This document shows, piece by piece, positions 1 to 9,300 of a stretch of DNA of 60,775 nucleotides. A program made the position numbers and the translations under genes. The stretch covers positions 1 through 60,775 of the forward strand of contig CANJUF010000018.1 of assembly GCA_947477745.1 (NCBI GenBank), read 5' to 3'. The number at the start of each line of letters is the position of its first letter. The first letter of the stretch is position 1. The notes under the pieces were generated by a model that worked only from the letters and a program-made list of their open reading frames with translations, did not search any database and was not told the origin of the DNA. This DNA comes from Sphingomonadaceae bacterium (GTDB taxonomy: Bacteria > Pseudomonadota > Alphaproteobacteria > Sphingomonadales > Sphingomonadaceae).

Positions 1-1253
1 ATGTCCTGCGCCATCCAGTCGTTGACGCTCATCCCGCCGTCGAGGGCGAGCGCGGTCCAGCATGCCCCGTCCCCGGCAAAGGCATCGGCCAGGTCCTGCG
101 TCTGGTGCGCCGTGGCTTCGAGCGCGGCGCGGGCCAGATGCGCGCGTCCCGCAGCAAAGCTGAGACCAGAGATCGTTCCGCGCGCCTCGGGCCGCCAGTG
201 CGGGGCGCCCAGACCGGACAGCGCCGGGACGATCACAACCCCCGCATTGTCAGCAACCGACCGCGCCAGCGCTTCGGTTTCTTCGGCGGTCTCGATCACG
301 CCCAGACTGTCGCGCAGCCATTTGATCAGGCTGCCCGCCACGAAGATCGAGCCCTCGAGCGCATAGCATCGCTCGCCGCCCTGCTGGCTGAGCACGGTGG
401 CCAACAGCCGGTGGCGCGAGGTGGGCACGCTGCCGCCCATGTTGGTGAGCACGAAAGCGCCGGTGCCGTAAGTTGCCTTGGTCTGCCCCGGCGAGAGGCA
501 CCCCTGCCCGATGGTCGCTGCCTGCTGGTCGCCCGCCATGCCAGAGATCGGGATAGCACGGCCGAGAATGTAAGGCGCAGTCAGGCCTAGCTCGCCGTGA
601 GTATCGACCACTTCGGCAAGCGCCGCCAAGGGCACTCCGAACAGGTCGCACAGGCCCTCGTCCCAGGTCGCGCATGCCAGCGGTAGCAGGCTGGTGCGGC
701 TGGCATTGCTGGCATCGCTGAGATGCGCGCCGCTGGTGAGGCAGTAAACCAGCCACGATTCGACAGTGCCCAGCGCCAGCCGGCCGCTCCGCGCCGCATC
801 GCCGACCAAAGTCTCATTATCCAAAAGCCAGCGCATCTTGGTGGCCGAGAAATAGGGATCGAGCAGCAGGCCGGTCTTCGCCTGCACCTCCGCTTCGTGC
901 CCTGCCCGACGCAATGCCTCGCACTGATCGGCGGTGCGCCGGTCCTGCCAGACGATCGCGCGCGCCAGCGGCTCGCCGCTCACCTTGTCCCAGGCAACCA
1001 CTGTCTCGCGCTGGTTGGTGATGCCGATGGCCGCGATCCGGCCTGTCCCGCCGATCGCGCCCGCTACCTCGCGGATGGCGCCGATCGTGAGATCCCGAAT
1101 CTCGCCCGCGTCGTGCTCGGCCCAGCCGGGCTGCGGATAGTGCTGCGTGATCTGTGCCTGCGAGACCGCCAGCACCGTGCCGTCCAGCGCGAAGGCAAGC
1201 ACCCGCGTCGAGGTCGTGCCCGCATCGATCACCAGAATGATATCGCCTTCCAT
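1..1253 (-). CDS. glpK: Glycerol kinase, C-terminus beyond window start
   Basis: Phosphorylates glycerol to glycerol-3-phosphate in the cytoplasm. About 417 residues are visible of a family length near 495; the C-terminus lies outside the window. The N-terminus carries the FGGY-kinase nucleotide-binding motif DAGTTSTR. A conserved LDPYFSATKMRWLLDN stretch lies near residue 130, and LDGGMSVNDW, the second FGGY signature, near the visible end. The ATG at 1253 is chosen because it places this motif at the normal distance; an upstream ATG at 1303 is out of frame. The gene is divergent from the MBL hydrolase, with 98 bases between them. No glpF or glpD is visible. Confidence 0.93.
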   Translation of the reverse strand, partial: MEGDIILVIDAGTTSTRVLAFALDGTVLAVSQAQITQHYPQPGWAEHDAGEIRDLTIGAIREVAGAIGGTGRIAAIGITNQRETVVAWDKVSGEPLARAIVWQDRRTADQCEALRRAGHEAEVQAKTGLLLDPYFSATKMRWLLDNETLVGDAARSGRLALGTVESWLVYCLTSGAHLSDASNASRTSLLPLACATWDEGLCDLFGVPLAALAEVVDTHGELGLTAPYILGRAIPISGMAGDQQAATIGQGCLSPGQTKATYGTGAFVLTNMGGSVPTSRHRLLATVLSQQGGERCYALEGSIFVAGSLIKWLRDSLGVIETAEETEALARSVADNAGVVIVPALSGLGAPHWRPEARGTISGLSFAAGRAHLARAALEATAHQTQDLADAFAGDGACWTALALDGGMSVNDWMAQD

Positions 1254-1351
1254 CGCGCGGACAATGCCGTTCGCCTCAGGGGAAGTCGAGAGGCGGCAGA
1301 CATGTCTCGACTTGGCTCGACACGAACGGTGTCAATCGCCATATCTGCTTG

Positions 1352-2221
1352 ATGAACCCAGACACAGACACGCCGCCTTATGCTTTCGCCGAGCCGGTCG
1401 CTCCCTTCGTGCGGCGTGTGCTGGCGCGCAATCCGTCGGCTTTCACTTACAGCGGCACGCAAAGCTATCTCGTCGGCACCGACCGCGACCTGGCGGTGAT
1501 CGATCCCGGCCCGGGCGACGAGGATCATATCGCCGCCCTCGTCGAAGGGATCGGCGCGGCCAAGGTCGTCGCGATCTGCTGCACCCATACGCATCAGGAC
1601 CACTCACCGGCCGCCGCCGCGCTGTCCGCCATCACCGGTGCGCCGATCCACGGCTGCTCGCCGTTCAATATCATCGACGACGGCCCGCGTTCGGACGCCT
1701 CGTTCGACCCGAGTTACAAGCCCGACGGCGTGATGAGCGATGGCGACGACGTGGGCGGTGACGGCTGGAAGCTGGAGGCCGTACACACGCCCGGGCACAC
1801 CTCCAACCACCTGTGCTATGCGCTCAACGGCTCGCAGGCGCTGTTTACCGGCGATCACGTGATGGGCTGGTCGACCACGGTGGTTTCGCCGCCGGACGGC
1901 GACATGACCGCTTATATGGAAAGCCTCGCCAAGCTTTATGAGCGCACTGACGAGGTCTATTTCCCCGCGCACGGTCCGCAAGTCGACAAGACCCGCCAGT
2001 TCGTGCGCGGTATGATCGGCCACCGCCGCCAGCGCGAGAACCAGATCCTGCGGCTGATGGGCGAAGGCGTGGCGCGCATCCCCGAGATGGTGCCGACAAT
2101 GTACAAGGGAGTTGACCAGCGGCTCTGGCCCGCCGCCGAACGCTCGGTGCTCGCGCACCTGATCGATCTTGAGCGCAAAGGCCGCGCCAGGAGGAGCGAG
2201 GACCAATGGATGACAGCGTAG
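1352..2221 (+). CDS. MBL-fold metallo-hydrolase (LACTB2-like)
   Basis: Metallo-beta-lactamase-fold hydrolase of 289 residues. The zinc-binding motif THTHQDH gives His79, His81, Asp83 and His84. It is followed by PGHTSNH, the bridging Asp in TGDHVMGW and a final PAHGP histidine, so the dinuclear site looks complete. The C-terminal tail (about 60 residues) resembles the winged-helix-like extension of LACTB2-type proteins. The substrate cannot be read from sequence; relatives act on thioesters, RNA ends or glutathione adducts. The ATG at 1352 is preferred over the overlapping TTG at 1349. Its 3' end overlaps the next gene by 16 bases, so the two are probably co-transcribed. Confidence 0.9.
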   Translation: MNPDTDTPPYAFAEPVAPFVRRVLARNPSAFTYSGTQSYLVGTDRDLAVIDPGPGDEDHIAALVEGIGAAKVVAICCTHTHQDHSPAAAALSAITGAPIHGCSPFNIIDDGPRSDASFDPSYKPDGVMSDGDDVGGDGWKLEAVHTPGHTSNHLCYALNGSQALFTGDHVMGWSTTVVSPPDGDMTAYMESLAKLYERTDEVYFPAHGPQVDKTRQFVRGMIGHRRQRENQILRLMGEGVARIPEMVPTMYKGVDQRLWPAAERSVLAHLIDLERKGRARRSEDQWMTA

Positions 2222-2880
2222 GCACGCCCCCGCCGCCCGAACCGCCGCGGATGAACCTTGCGCGGGTGCAGGCGGTGCCGTGGCTGCTGTTCATCGGCAT
2301 GCTGGCGATTGCCGCTTGGCTGGGCATGAAGGCCTTTGGCGCGGACGAACGGGGCGATCCAGTCGCCGGCGCGCTGCTCGCCTTCGAAAAGCAGAACTCG
2401 CTCACGGTGTTCAGCTCGCGCTTCGACGTGCTTGCCAGCAGCACCAATTCGCGCGGCATCCTGGGGGTCGATCTGCTCAATACCGAGCAGGCGGTCGCGG
2501 TGCCCGCCCTAGTCGAGTACCGGCTCGATCTCTCCGGCGTCGGGCGCGAGCGGATGGAGTGGGACGCGGACAAGCAGGTGCTCTCGGTCCGCTTGCCGCC
2601 GCTCAGCATATCCAAGCCCAACATCGACGAGGCCAGGGCCAAGGTTTTCACCAAGGGCGTGTGGGTCACATCGGGAGCGCAGGATGACCTCAGGCGCAAC
2701 AATGCCGAGCAGGCGGAGCGCAAGGCGCAGGAATTCGCCAGCCAGCCGGACGTTCTCGCCATGGCGCGCAAGGCGGCGCGCGAAGCCGTGCGCCAGAACC
2801 TTGCAGTGCCGCTGCAGGTCGCCGGCTTCCAGGACGCCCGCGTGGAAGTGCTGTTCGATGGAGAGCCGTCGCCCAGGTGA
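2206..2880 (+). CDS. DUF4230 domain membrane-anchored protein
   Basis: A 224-residue protein with a proline-rich N-terminus, one transmembrane segment at roughly residues 24-42 (WLLFIGMLAIAAWLGM) and a non-cytoplasmic domain of the DUF4230 type. The C-terminal third is a charged alpha-helical stretch rich in Ala, Arg and Glu. No catalytic motif is visible and the family has no established function. It overlaps the MBL hydrolase gene by 16 bases, which suggests translational coupling. Confidence 0.8.
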   Translation: MDDSVGTPPPPEPPRMNLARVQAVPWLLFIGMLAIAAWLGMKAFGADERGDPVAGALLAFEKQNSLTVFSSRFDVLASSTNSRGILGVDLLNTEQAVAVPALVEYRLDLSGVGRERMEWDADKQVLSVRLPPLSISKPNIDEARAKVFTKGVWVTSGAQDDLRRNNAEQAERKAQEFASQPDVLAMARKAAREAVRQNLAVPLQVAGFQDARVEVLFDGEPSPR

Positions 2881-2949
2881 TCCCCCTTTTTTGGCGCGCA
2901 CAGATTCGGCTATGAATGGCAAGCTGACGCGGTGAGGGAGGGCAACGCC

Positions 2950-3729
2950 ATGGCAACTATCATCGAACGCGAAAATGCGACGAGATCCAGCAGCAGCGAG
3001 GGTTTCTTCCTTGCCATGGCGGCAGTCATGTCGGTCACGATTTTCGCGGGGTTCGCGCTGAACCTCGCCATGGGCCGGTCCACTTTCGCAGTCCCGGCGG
3101 TCTATCACATCCACGCCGGGATTTTCTTCAGCTGGGTCGCGCTATATCTCGCACAGGCCTGGTCGATCACAACTGGCCGCATTGATCTGCACAAATCGCT
3201 AGGTCGACTGGCTTACCTGTGGGCGCCGATGATGGTGGTGATGGGCTTCGTCATCATGATCGCGTCCCTTCGCCGCAGCGGCGGTCCGTTCTTCTTCGAC
3301 CAGAACGAGTTTATGATCAGCAACACCATGTTGCTGATGCTGTTTGGGGTGCTGGTCATCACCGCGCTGCGCCGTCAGCGTTACACTGGCTGGCACCGCC
3401 GGCTGATGCTGGTGGCCATGTCGATCCTTACCGGACCGGGCCTTGGCCGGCTGCTGCCGATGCCGCTGCTGATCCCCAATGCCTGGCGGATCATGATGGT
3501 GATCACGCTGATCTGGCCGGTTATCGGCATGATCCGCGACCAGCGCCGCGAAGGCCGCATCCACCCCGCTTACCTGTGGGGGGTTGGTGCCATCATCGCC
3601 GTGCAGATCCTTGCCGACCTGATCGCCTACAGCTCATGGGGCACTGGCCTGACGCAGCAGGTCCTGGCCGGTTCACCGGGTGCGGCTCGGCCGATGCATG
3701 CCTTCCTGCCGCCCGGTTTTTCGATGTAG
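2950..3729 (+). CDS. Polytopic membrane protein, function unknown
   Basis: An integral membrane protein of about 259 residues with six or seven hydrophobic segments and conserved-looking histidines (YHIHAG near residue 52, GWHRRLM near 156). The ATG at 2950 is preferred because a purine-rich Shine-Dalgarno (GAGGGAGGG, about 2934-2942) sits 7 bases upstream. The GTG at 2932 lies before that site. The layout recalls uncharacterised DUF2306-like or cytochrome-b561-like membrane proteins, but the family assignment is uncertain. It stands alone, 69 bases after the DUF4230 gene and 72 bases before nadA. Confidence 0.75.
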   Translation: MATIIERENATRSSSSEGFFLAMAAVMSVTIFAGFALNLAMGRSTFAVPAVYHIHAGIFFSWVALYLAQAWSITTGRIDLHKSLGRLAYLWAPMMVVMGFVIMIASLRRSGGPFFFDQNEFMISNTMLLMLFGVLVITALRRQRYTGWHRRLMLVAMSILTGPGLGRLLPMPLLIPNAWRIMMVITLIWPVIGMIRDQRREGRIHPAYLWGVGAIIAVQILADLIAYSSWGTGLTQQVLAGSPGAARPMHAFLPPGFSM

Positions 3730-3801
3730 GCAGGCACATGCGTCCTTGATCCTGGGCCGCGCCGAGGCCATCTGGAAACTTCCAAGGACAAGGATACATC
3801 G

Positions 3802-4833
3802 ATGACCTTTCAGCCGCGCGAAGACCTTTCCGGCCTCGACATGCTCACGGAGATCGACCGGCTGCGCAAGGAACGCAATGCCGTCATCCTCGCGCACTAT
3901 TACCAGAAGCCGGAAATCCAGGACCTTGCCGATTTCGTCGGCGATTCGCTGGAGCTTTCGCGCCGGGCGGCGGAAACCGACGCCGAGGTAATCGCCTTTT
4001 GCGGGGTCAAGTTCATGGCCGACACCGCGAAGATCCTCAGCCCCGAAAAAATCGTCGTGCTGCCCGATCTCAATGCCGGATGCAGCCTTGAGGATTCGTG
4101 CCCGCCCGAGAAGTTCAAGGCCTTCCGCGAGGCGCACCCCGATCACATCGCGCTGACCTACATCAATTGCTCGACCGAGGTGAAAGCGCTCTCCGACATC
4201 ATCGTTACTTCGTCGAGCGCGGAGACGATCCTTTCCAAGATCCCCAAGGACCAGAAGATCATCTTCGGGCCTGACCGCCACCTTGGCGGCTATCTCTCGC
4301 GCAAGTTCGGGCGGGAAATGCTGCTGTGGCCGGGGGTGTGCATCGTCCACGAAGCTTTCAGCGAAACCGAACTGCTCAAGCTCAAGGCGCAGAACCCGGG
4401 GGCGCCGGTCGCCGCGCACCCCGAATGCCCGCCGCATATCCTCGATCACGCCGATCTGGTCGGCTCGACCAGCGCGATCCTCAACTATGCCAAGACCTTC
4501 GAAGGCGATACGCTGATCGTCGCGACCGAGCCGCACATCATCCACCAGATGGAAAAGGCGCTGCCGGGCAAGACCTTCATCGGCGCGCCGGGTGCCGATG
4601 GCCAGTGCGCCTGCAACATCTGCCCGTACATGGCGCTCAACACGCTCGAGAAGCTCTACCTCGCGCTGCGCGACCTCACGCCGAGGATAGAGATCGAGGA
4701 AGACCTGCGTCTGAAGGCCAAGGCGAGCCTTGACCGGATGCTGGAAATGGCGAGCGACACGGTCGGCAAGGGCGACATCGGCAAGGTCCACATCGAGGAC
4801 GTGCCAGCAGATGACGTGCCCGACGGCGATTGA
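3802..4833 (+). CDS. nadA: Quinolinate synthase NadA
   Basis: Condenses iminoaspartate with dihydroxyacetone phosphate to quinolinate in de novo NAD synthesis. It is 343 residues long, typical for the family. Cys94 (NAGCS), Cys180 (PGVCIVHE) and Cys274 (NICPYM) line up with the three 4Fe-4S ligands of the E. coli enzyme. AHYYQ near residue 31 and GSTSAI near 221 are conserved substrate-site motifs. nadB and nadC are not next to it. The gene converges on the EamA transporter gene with 13 bases between stops. Confidence 0.97.
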   Translation: MTFQPREDLSGLDMLTEIDRLRKERNAVILAHYYQKPEIQDLADFVGDSLELSRRAAETDAEVIAFCGVKFMADTAKILSPEKIVVLPDLNAGCSLEDSCPPEKFKAFREAHPDHIALTYINCSTEVKALSDIIVTSSSAETILSKIPKDQKIIFGPDRHLGGYLSRKFGREMLLWPGVCIVHEAFSETELLKLKAQNPGAPVAAHPECPPHILDHADLVGSTSAILNYAKTFEGDTLIVATEPHIIHQMEKALPGKTFIGAPGADGQCACNICPYMALNTLEKLYLALRDLTPRIEIEEDLRLKAKASLDRMLEMASDTVGKGDIGKVHIEDVPADDVPDGD

Positions 4834-4846
4834 AATCTCTGTCAGT

Positions 4847-5728
4847 TCAAACCCGGTCCGACGCCCGCGCAATAACCAGCGCCGCTGCCAGCAGCACCAT
4901 GCCCAGCGCATCGAGCGGGCCGATCACTTCGCCATAAAGCACCAGCCCAACCAGCGATGAAATCGCCGGCTGAGTCAGCAGCGCCAGCCCGATAACCAGC
5001 GGGCTGAAATGGCGAAGCGAATAGATCAGCAGGCCCTGCCCTATCAGCTGGCCGGTCAATGTCAGGGCCATGATTGGCCACCATGGGCCGGCGACGATGC
5101 GTTCGCCCAGCATCAAGGAAACCGCCAGCAGGACTGGAGTGCTCGCCATCGTCGCCCAGAACAGCAGGGTGAACTGGCCGATCGCCGCCCGCGCACGGCG
5201 CAGGATGAGAAGGTATCCGGCGTAGCAGATGCCCGACATCAGGCCCATGATGTCGCCGCGAAAGCTTTCGGCGGAAACATGGAATGATCCGCCGATCAGC
5301 AGGGCGCCGCCCGCCAGCGCAGAGAGCACCGCGCCAAGTTCGAGCGGCCTGGGCAATCTGGCAGCGGCGATCAGCCCCCAGATCATCAGCAGCACGCCGC
5401 CCGAATTGCCCAGCAGGACCACGTTGCCAAGTCGCGTCAGGTCGAAGCCGATATAGGCGAAGACGAGGTTGCTGCCGAACAGCAGCCCTCCCGCCAAAAC
5501 GATCCACAAGGTGCGTCCTCGCAGGATCCGCTCGCCCCTCGGCGCGCGCAGGAACAGCAGCGCGGCCAAAATCGGCAAGGCGAAAATGTGGCGCCAGAAG
5601 GCGGTGGCGGCAGGGCCGGTTTCCGCCATGCGCACGAAAACCGGGCCGATGCCCATCGACAGGTTGGCGCCGAGCAGGGCCGCGAGGTGGACGGGTTTCC
5701 AGTTGCGAGTGGGCGCGGGGGCTTCCAT
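4847..5728 (-). CDS. EamA-family (DMT) transporter
   Basis: A 293-residue inner-membrane protein with about ten hydrophobic segments arranged as two repeated EamA halves, as in drug/metabolite transporters. The repeat halves start near residues 12 and 155. Conserved features include RHIFALP in the first half and QPAISSLVGLVLYGE in the second. The substrate is unknown; relatives export amino acids, sugars or drugs. It is monocistronic and lies between convergent nadA and the terC gene of the same strand. Confidence 0.9.
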   Translation of the reverse strand: MEAPAPTRNWKPVHLAALLGANLSMGIGPVFVRMAETGPAATAFWRHIFALPILAALLFLRAPRGERILRGRTLWIVLAGGLLFGSNLVFAYIGFDLTRLGNVVLLGNSGGVLLMIWGLIAAARLPRPLELGAVLSALAGGALLIGGSFHVSAESFRGDIMGLMSGICYAGYLLILRRARAAIGQFTLLFWATMASTPVLLAVSLMLGERIVAGPWWPIMALTLTGQLIGQGLLIYSLRHFSPLVIGLALLTQPAISSLVGLVLYGEVIGPLDALGMVLLAAALVIARASDRV

Positions 5729-5774
5729 CCCCGCGCCCTAGCCTATCGAGCGGATCTGGCCATGACCTTTCTGG

Positions 5775-6785
5775 TCAGCCAGTCGCCTCCACGGCCTCGC
5801 CCCTCGTCTTCCACAGCGACCACACGATGCCGCCAAGGATCAGCGCGAAGGTCACCGCAAGGCTCAGCACCGGCGGAAACTTGTCGCCGCCCAGCACGAA
5901 GTCGGCGACAAAGATCTTCGAGCCGATGAACACCAGCACCAGGGCCAGCGCGTACTTGAGGTAATGGAAGCGGTGCACCATGGCCGCGAGCGCGAAATAG
6001 AGCGCACGCAGGCCCAGGATTGCCATGATGTTGCTGGTATAGACGATGAAGGTGTCTGTCGTGATCGCGAAGATCGCCGGCACGCTGTCCACCGCGAACA
6101 CCAGATCGACCACGTTGATCACGACTAGCGCCAGGAACAGCGGGGTCGCCGCAAGCGCCAGCTTGCCGGTCTTGCTGTCGGGCACCCGAACGAAGAACTT
6201 CTGGTCATGAAGCTCGGGCGTCACCCGCATGATCCGGCTGACGAAGCGCACCGCCGGATTGCCTGCCACGTCCATCGGCTTGTCGCTGGCGAAAAGCATC
6301 TTGATGCCGGTGGCGATCAGGAACGCCGCGAAGAAGTAGAGCACCCAGTAGAACTGCTCGACCAGCGCCGCACCCAGCGCGATCATCACGCCGCGCAGCA
6401 CGATCACGCCGATGATGCCCCACAGCAGCGCGCGGTACTGGTATTTGGGCGGGATCGCGAAGGTGGTGAAGATCAGGCCGATGACGAAGATATTGTCGAT
6501 CGACAGCGCCTTTTCGATGAAGAAGCCGGTGTAGTATTTCATCGTCAGGTCGGCGCCGATCTCCGGCCCGAAGGCAGCGGTTTTCTGGAACCAGACCCAA
6601 ACGCCGAATGCCAGCGCGATGCTGATGTAGAAGGCCGAGAGTTTGAGCGATTCGCCGATGCCCATCTCGCGATCCTCCTTGTGGAGGAAGCCAAGGTCGA
6701 AGGCGGTCAGCGCGACCACGAGGCCCAGAAAGGCGAGCCAGAACCAGACCGGCGTACCCAGCCAGTCGGCAAACAGAAATTCCAT
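5775..6785 (-). CDS. TerC/Alx family membrane protein
   Basis: A 336-residue integral membrane protein with eight or nine segments of the TerC type. It carries the conserved acidic motifs EKALSIDNIFV (near residue 90) and DLVFAVDSVPAIFAI (near 223), which are linked to metal (manganese) transport in Alx/MntX-type relatives. Tellurite resistance itself is not implied, because no other ter genes are present. A 350-base leader lies upstream with two good inverted repeats. It does not show the conserved core of the manganese yybP-ykoY riboswitch that often controls this family. Confidence 0.92.
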   Translation of the reverse strand: MEFLFADWLGTPVWFWLAFLGLVVALTAFDLGFLHKEDREMGIGESLKLSAFYISIALAFGVWVWFQKTAAFGPEIGADLTMKYYTGFFIEKALSIDNIFVIGLIFTTFAIPPKYQYRALLWGIIGVIVLRGVMIALGAALVEQFYWVLYFFAAFLIATGIKMLFASDKPMDVAGNPAVRFVSRIMRVTPELHDQKFFVRVPDSKTGKLALAATPLFLALVVINVVDLVFAVDSVPAIFAITTDTFIVYTSNIMAILGLRALYFALAAMVHRFHYLKYALALVLVFIGSKIFVADFVLGGDKFPPVLSLAVTFALILGGIVWSLWKTRGEAVEATG

Positions 6786-7135
6786 GGAATAAGCTCCCTG
6801 ATCGAAACGGCGGTTCGATCGGATGAGCCGATGGCAGGGACCGGTGCGAGGGATTGTTGGGTCAAGTTCCCGGCCACCAGACGCATCGGCTTCATCCGAT
6901 GCGGTCCGACATCACGCGCCGTTTCCCGATTTCGGCAAAACGGCTGCGCCAGAGGGGCCCGGCCCGCAGCAACCTGTTTAAGACCGAATCGATCCTATTT
7001 CAACCCGGTTTATGCCGAGGCCGCCTCAAACCTTGCAGAAACCCCGCGTAAACACTTGCGCTTCTATCTGTGCCGCAGCCGGACGGCCGCTCCGTCCTGC
7101 ACGCGCCGTAGCGCGCATTCGGCTAGGATATCGTC
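6786..7135. other. Intergenic region with two hairpins upstream of terC
   Basis: No gene is seen in these 350 bases between the divergent terC and beta-helix genes. Two inverted repeats are present. One has a perfect 7-base stem (6800-6806 with 6814-6820, loop of 7) immediately upstream of the terC start region. The other has a perfect 8-base stem (6882-6889 with 6896-6903, loop of 6). They could be leader RNA structures of terC, read on the minus strand, or operators. Confidence 0.5.
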
Positions 7136-8119
7136 ATGAACCAGCGCCCCGCACGCTCGCCCCTTTGCTCGCTTGCCCCTGTCGCCGCAGCCTGCGCTGC
7201 TGCGGCGGCGGGCCTGCTCGCCCCCGCCGCAGCGAGCGAAAAGCAGCTCGCTCCCTACACCGTGGCCGAAAGCGGGCGCAGCTACGTTCGCCTGCAGGAC
7301 GCGGTGGACGCGATCGGAAACGGCAAGGGCACGATCCGCTTCGCCTCGCTGCGGTTTGCCGACTGCGCGGTGCAGAAAGGCGGCGACATCACCTATCAGG
7401 CGCAGGTGCCGGGCGAGGCCGTGCTCGACGGCGTGACCTGCCAGAACAAGGCGGCGCTGGTGCTCGCCGGGCGCAGCGCTCGGATCGAGGGGATGGTCTT
7501 CGCCAACATGCGGGTCGATGACAAGAACGGCGCAGGCATCCGTCTCGAACGCGGCAACCTGACAGTGGTGCAGGCATGGTTCCGCGACAGCGAGCAGGGC
7601 ATCCTTGCGGGGAACGATCCTTCGGGCGCAATCGTCATCGACAAGTCCACCTTTACCCGGCTGGGCACCTGCGAGGGCAGCGGCTGCGCTCATTCGATCT
7701 ACATCGGCAATTATGGCTCGCTCACCGTCACCCGCAGCCGCTTCGAGAAGGGCACCGGCGGGCACTACGTCAAGCATCGCGGCCCGCGGGTCTCTATCAG
7801 CGATTGCAGCTTCGACGACAGCGGCGGCTACGAGACCAACTACATGATCGATCTGCCAAACGGCTCAACCGGGCGGATCGCGGGCAACTGGTTCGCGCAG
7901 GGGCTGAGCAAGGACAACAAGTCGGGCTTCATCGTGGTAGGCGCCAATGACACGAGCCACAGCTCGGACGGTCTGGTGATCGAGGACAACCAGGCGCGGC
8001 TGGCGCCCAAGGCCGACTGGTCGAGCAATTTCGTCGCGGATTTTACCGGTGAAAAGCTGGTGATGCGCCGCAACACGCTGGGCGAAGGCCTCAAACCCTT
8101 CGCGCGGTATAATCGCTAG
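7136..8119 (+). CDS. Secreted right-handed beta-helix protein
   Basis: A 327-residue protein with an N-terminal signal peptide (hydrophobic segment to about residue 33, ending APAAAS). A body of short repeating strands with alternating small and aliphatic residues (for example GAGIRLERGNL and SLTVTRSRFEKG) is typical of pectate-lyase-like parallel beta-helices. No clear catalytic triad of a known polysaccharide lyase is visible, so the substrate is unknown. It is probably periplasmic or extracellular. Its last 4 bases overlap the stop of convergent ribA. Confidence 0.8.
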   Translation: MNQRPARSPLCSLAPVAAACAAAAAGLLAPAAASEKQLAPYTVAESGRSYVRLQDAVDAIGNGKGTIRFASLRFADCAVQKGGDITYQAQVPGEAVLDGVTCQNKAALVLAGRSARIEGMVFANMRVDDKNGAGIRLERGNLTVVQAWFRDSEQGILAGNDPSGAIVIDKSTFTRLGTCEGSGCAHSIYIGNYGSLTVTRSRFEKGTGGHYVKHRGPRVSISDCSFDDSGGYETNYMIDLPNGSTGRIAGNWFAQGLSKDNKSGFIVVGANDTSHSSDGLVIEDNQARLAPKADWSSNFVADFTGEKLVMRRNTLGEGLKPFARYNR

Positions 8120-9300
8120 GTCAGGATATGTCCCGTCCGGTCGCGCTTGGTATCGAGATAGCGGGCATTGTGCGGGTTTGGCGGAAGCTGGTGCGCGACC
8201 CGCTGGGTCACCTCGACGCCTTCGGCCTCGAGCGCGGCAACCTTGGCGGGATTGTTGGTCATCAGCCGGATCGCTGACACGCCGAGCAGTTCGAGCATCC
8301 GCGTCGCCACCGGAAAATCGCGCGCCTCGGTCGGCAGGCCAAGCCGGTTGTTGGCGTCGACCGTATCGAAGCCCTGATCCTGCAGGCGGTATGCGCGCAG
8401 CTTGTTGATGAGGCCGATGCCGCGCCCTTCCTGCCGCAGATAAAGCAATACCCCCCAGCCGCCCTTCGCGGATTCGTCGGCCATGGCGCGCAGCGCTGCA
8501 TCGAGCTGCGGCCCGCAGTCGCACTTGAGGCTGCCGAGGATGTCGCCGGTCAGGCATTCCGAATGCAGCCTTACCAGCGGCGCGCGGTCGCCGCGCTGCT
8601 CGCCGATCACCAGCGCGACATGTTCCCGAAGGTCGTCCGCCGAGCGGAAGGCGACGATCTCGGCCTGTTCGCAGGCTGCAACCGGCAGCCGCGCGCGCGA
8701 GGCAAGCTTGAGGCGCACCGGATCGCGCCATTCGGCAAGATCGCTGGCCGACACCGACTGAACCTCGCCCATCGGTGCGAAATCGACGAGGAAGGCCGGC
8801 AGCACGCCCGCCAGCCGCGCCAGTTCCATCGCCGCGCGCGCGGCCTCGCCATGCTCGATATGCTCGGCAAGGAACGGGCCCTTCATCGGATACATCAGGT
8901 CGAGCGCCGGATCGGCCAGCGCGCGGGCCAGTTCGAGGTCGAACGGCTCCGCGGCGCGGATCAAGACCGGGGCATCGGGCTGTGCCGCCTCGCGCTGGTT
9001 GGCGAGCTTGAGCGTTGCCGCGCGTGCGGCCGAAATCAGCATGCGCGGGGCGGTTGTGCCGGGGCCGAAGCCGGTCTCGGCGGGTAGCAGCCGCAGCACT
9101 CCGTCAACCTCGATCGCCCAGCCGTGGCGCAGGGCGTCGATCGCCAGCGCCGCCCGCCGCGCGGGGTCTGCAGGCGCCGAGATGCTCAGAGGTCGAACTC
9201 GGTGATCAGCGGCACATGGTCCGAGGGCTGCTCCCAGCGCCGCGTATCCTCCACGAACCGGTGCGCGCGCGACTGCGCGGCCAGATCGGGCGAGGCCCAC
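8116..9300 (-). CDS. ribA: GTP cyclohydrolase II RibA
   Basis: Opens GTP to the first pyrimidine intermediate of riboflavin synthesis. The C-terminal half carries the zinc motif HSECLTGDILGSLKCDCG and the catalytic region RQEGRGIGL. The N-terminal half is a degenerate RibB-like domain starting at AALAIDALRHG. The start is unsettled. The domain begins just after the xthA stop, but no ATG, GTG or TTG occurs there in frame. The closest conventional start is the GTG at 9300 (used here), which overlaps xthA by 115 bases; an ATG occurs at 9357. A CTG at 9189 overlaps the xthA TGA as CTGA and would give 357 residues, matching the domain exactly. Confidence 0.9.
   Translation of the reverse strand: MGLARSGRAVARAPVRGGYAALGAALGPCAADHRVRPLSISAPADPARRAALAIDALRHGWAIEVDGVLRLLPAETGFGPGTTAPRMLISAARAATLKLANQREAAQPDAPVLIRAAEPFDLELARALADPALDLMYPMKGPFLAEHIEHGEAARAAMELARLAGVLPAFLVDFAPMGEVQSVSASDLAEWRDPVRLKLASRARLPVAACEQAEIVAFRSADDLREHVALVIGEQRGDRAPLVRLHSECLTGDILGSLKCDCGPQLDAALRAMADESAKGGWGVLLYLRQEGRGIGLINKLRAYRLQDQGFDTVDANNRLGLPTEARDFPVATRMLELLGVSAIRLMTNNPAKVAALEAEGVEVTQRVAHQLPPNPHNARYLDTKRDRTGHILT

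Noticed and set aside
6786..7135. Manganese (yybP-ykoY) riboswitch before terC
   Set aside because: The conserved core sequences of that riboswitch are not present on the minus strand; only simple hairpins are.
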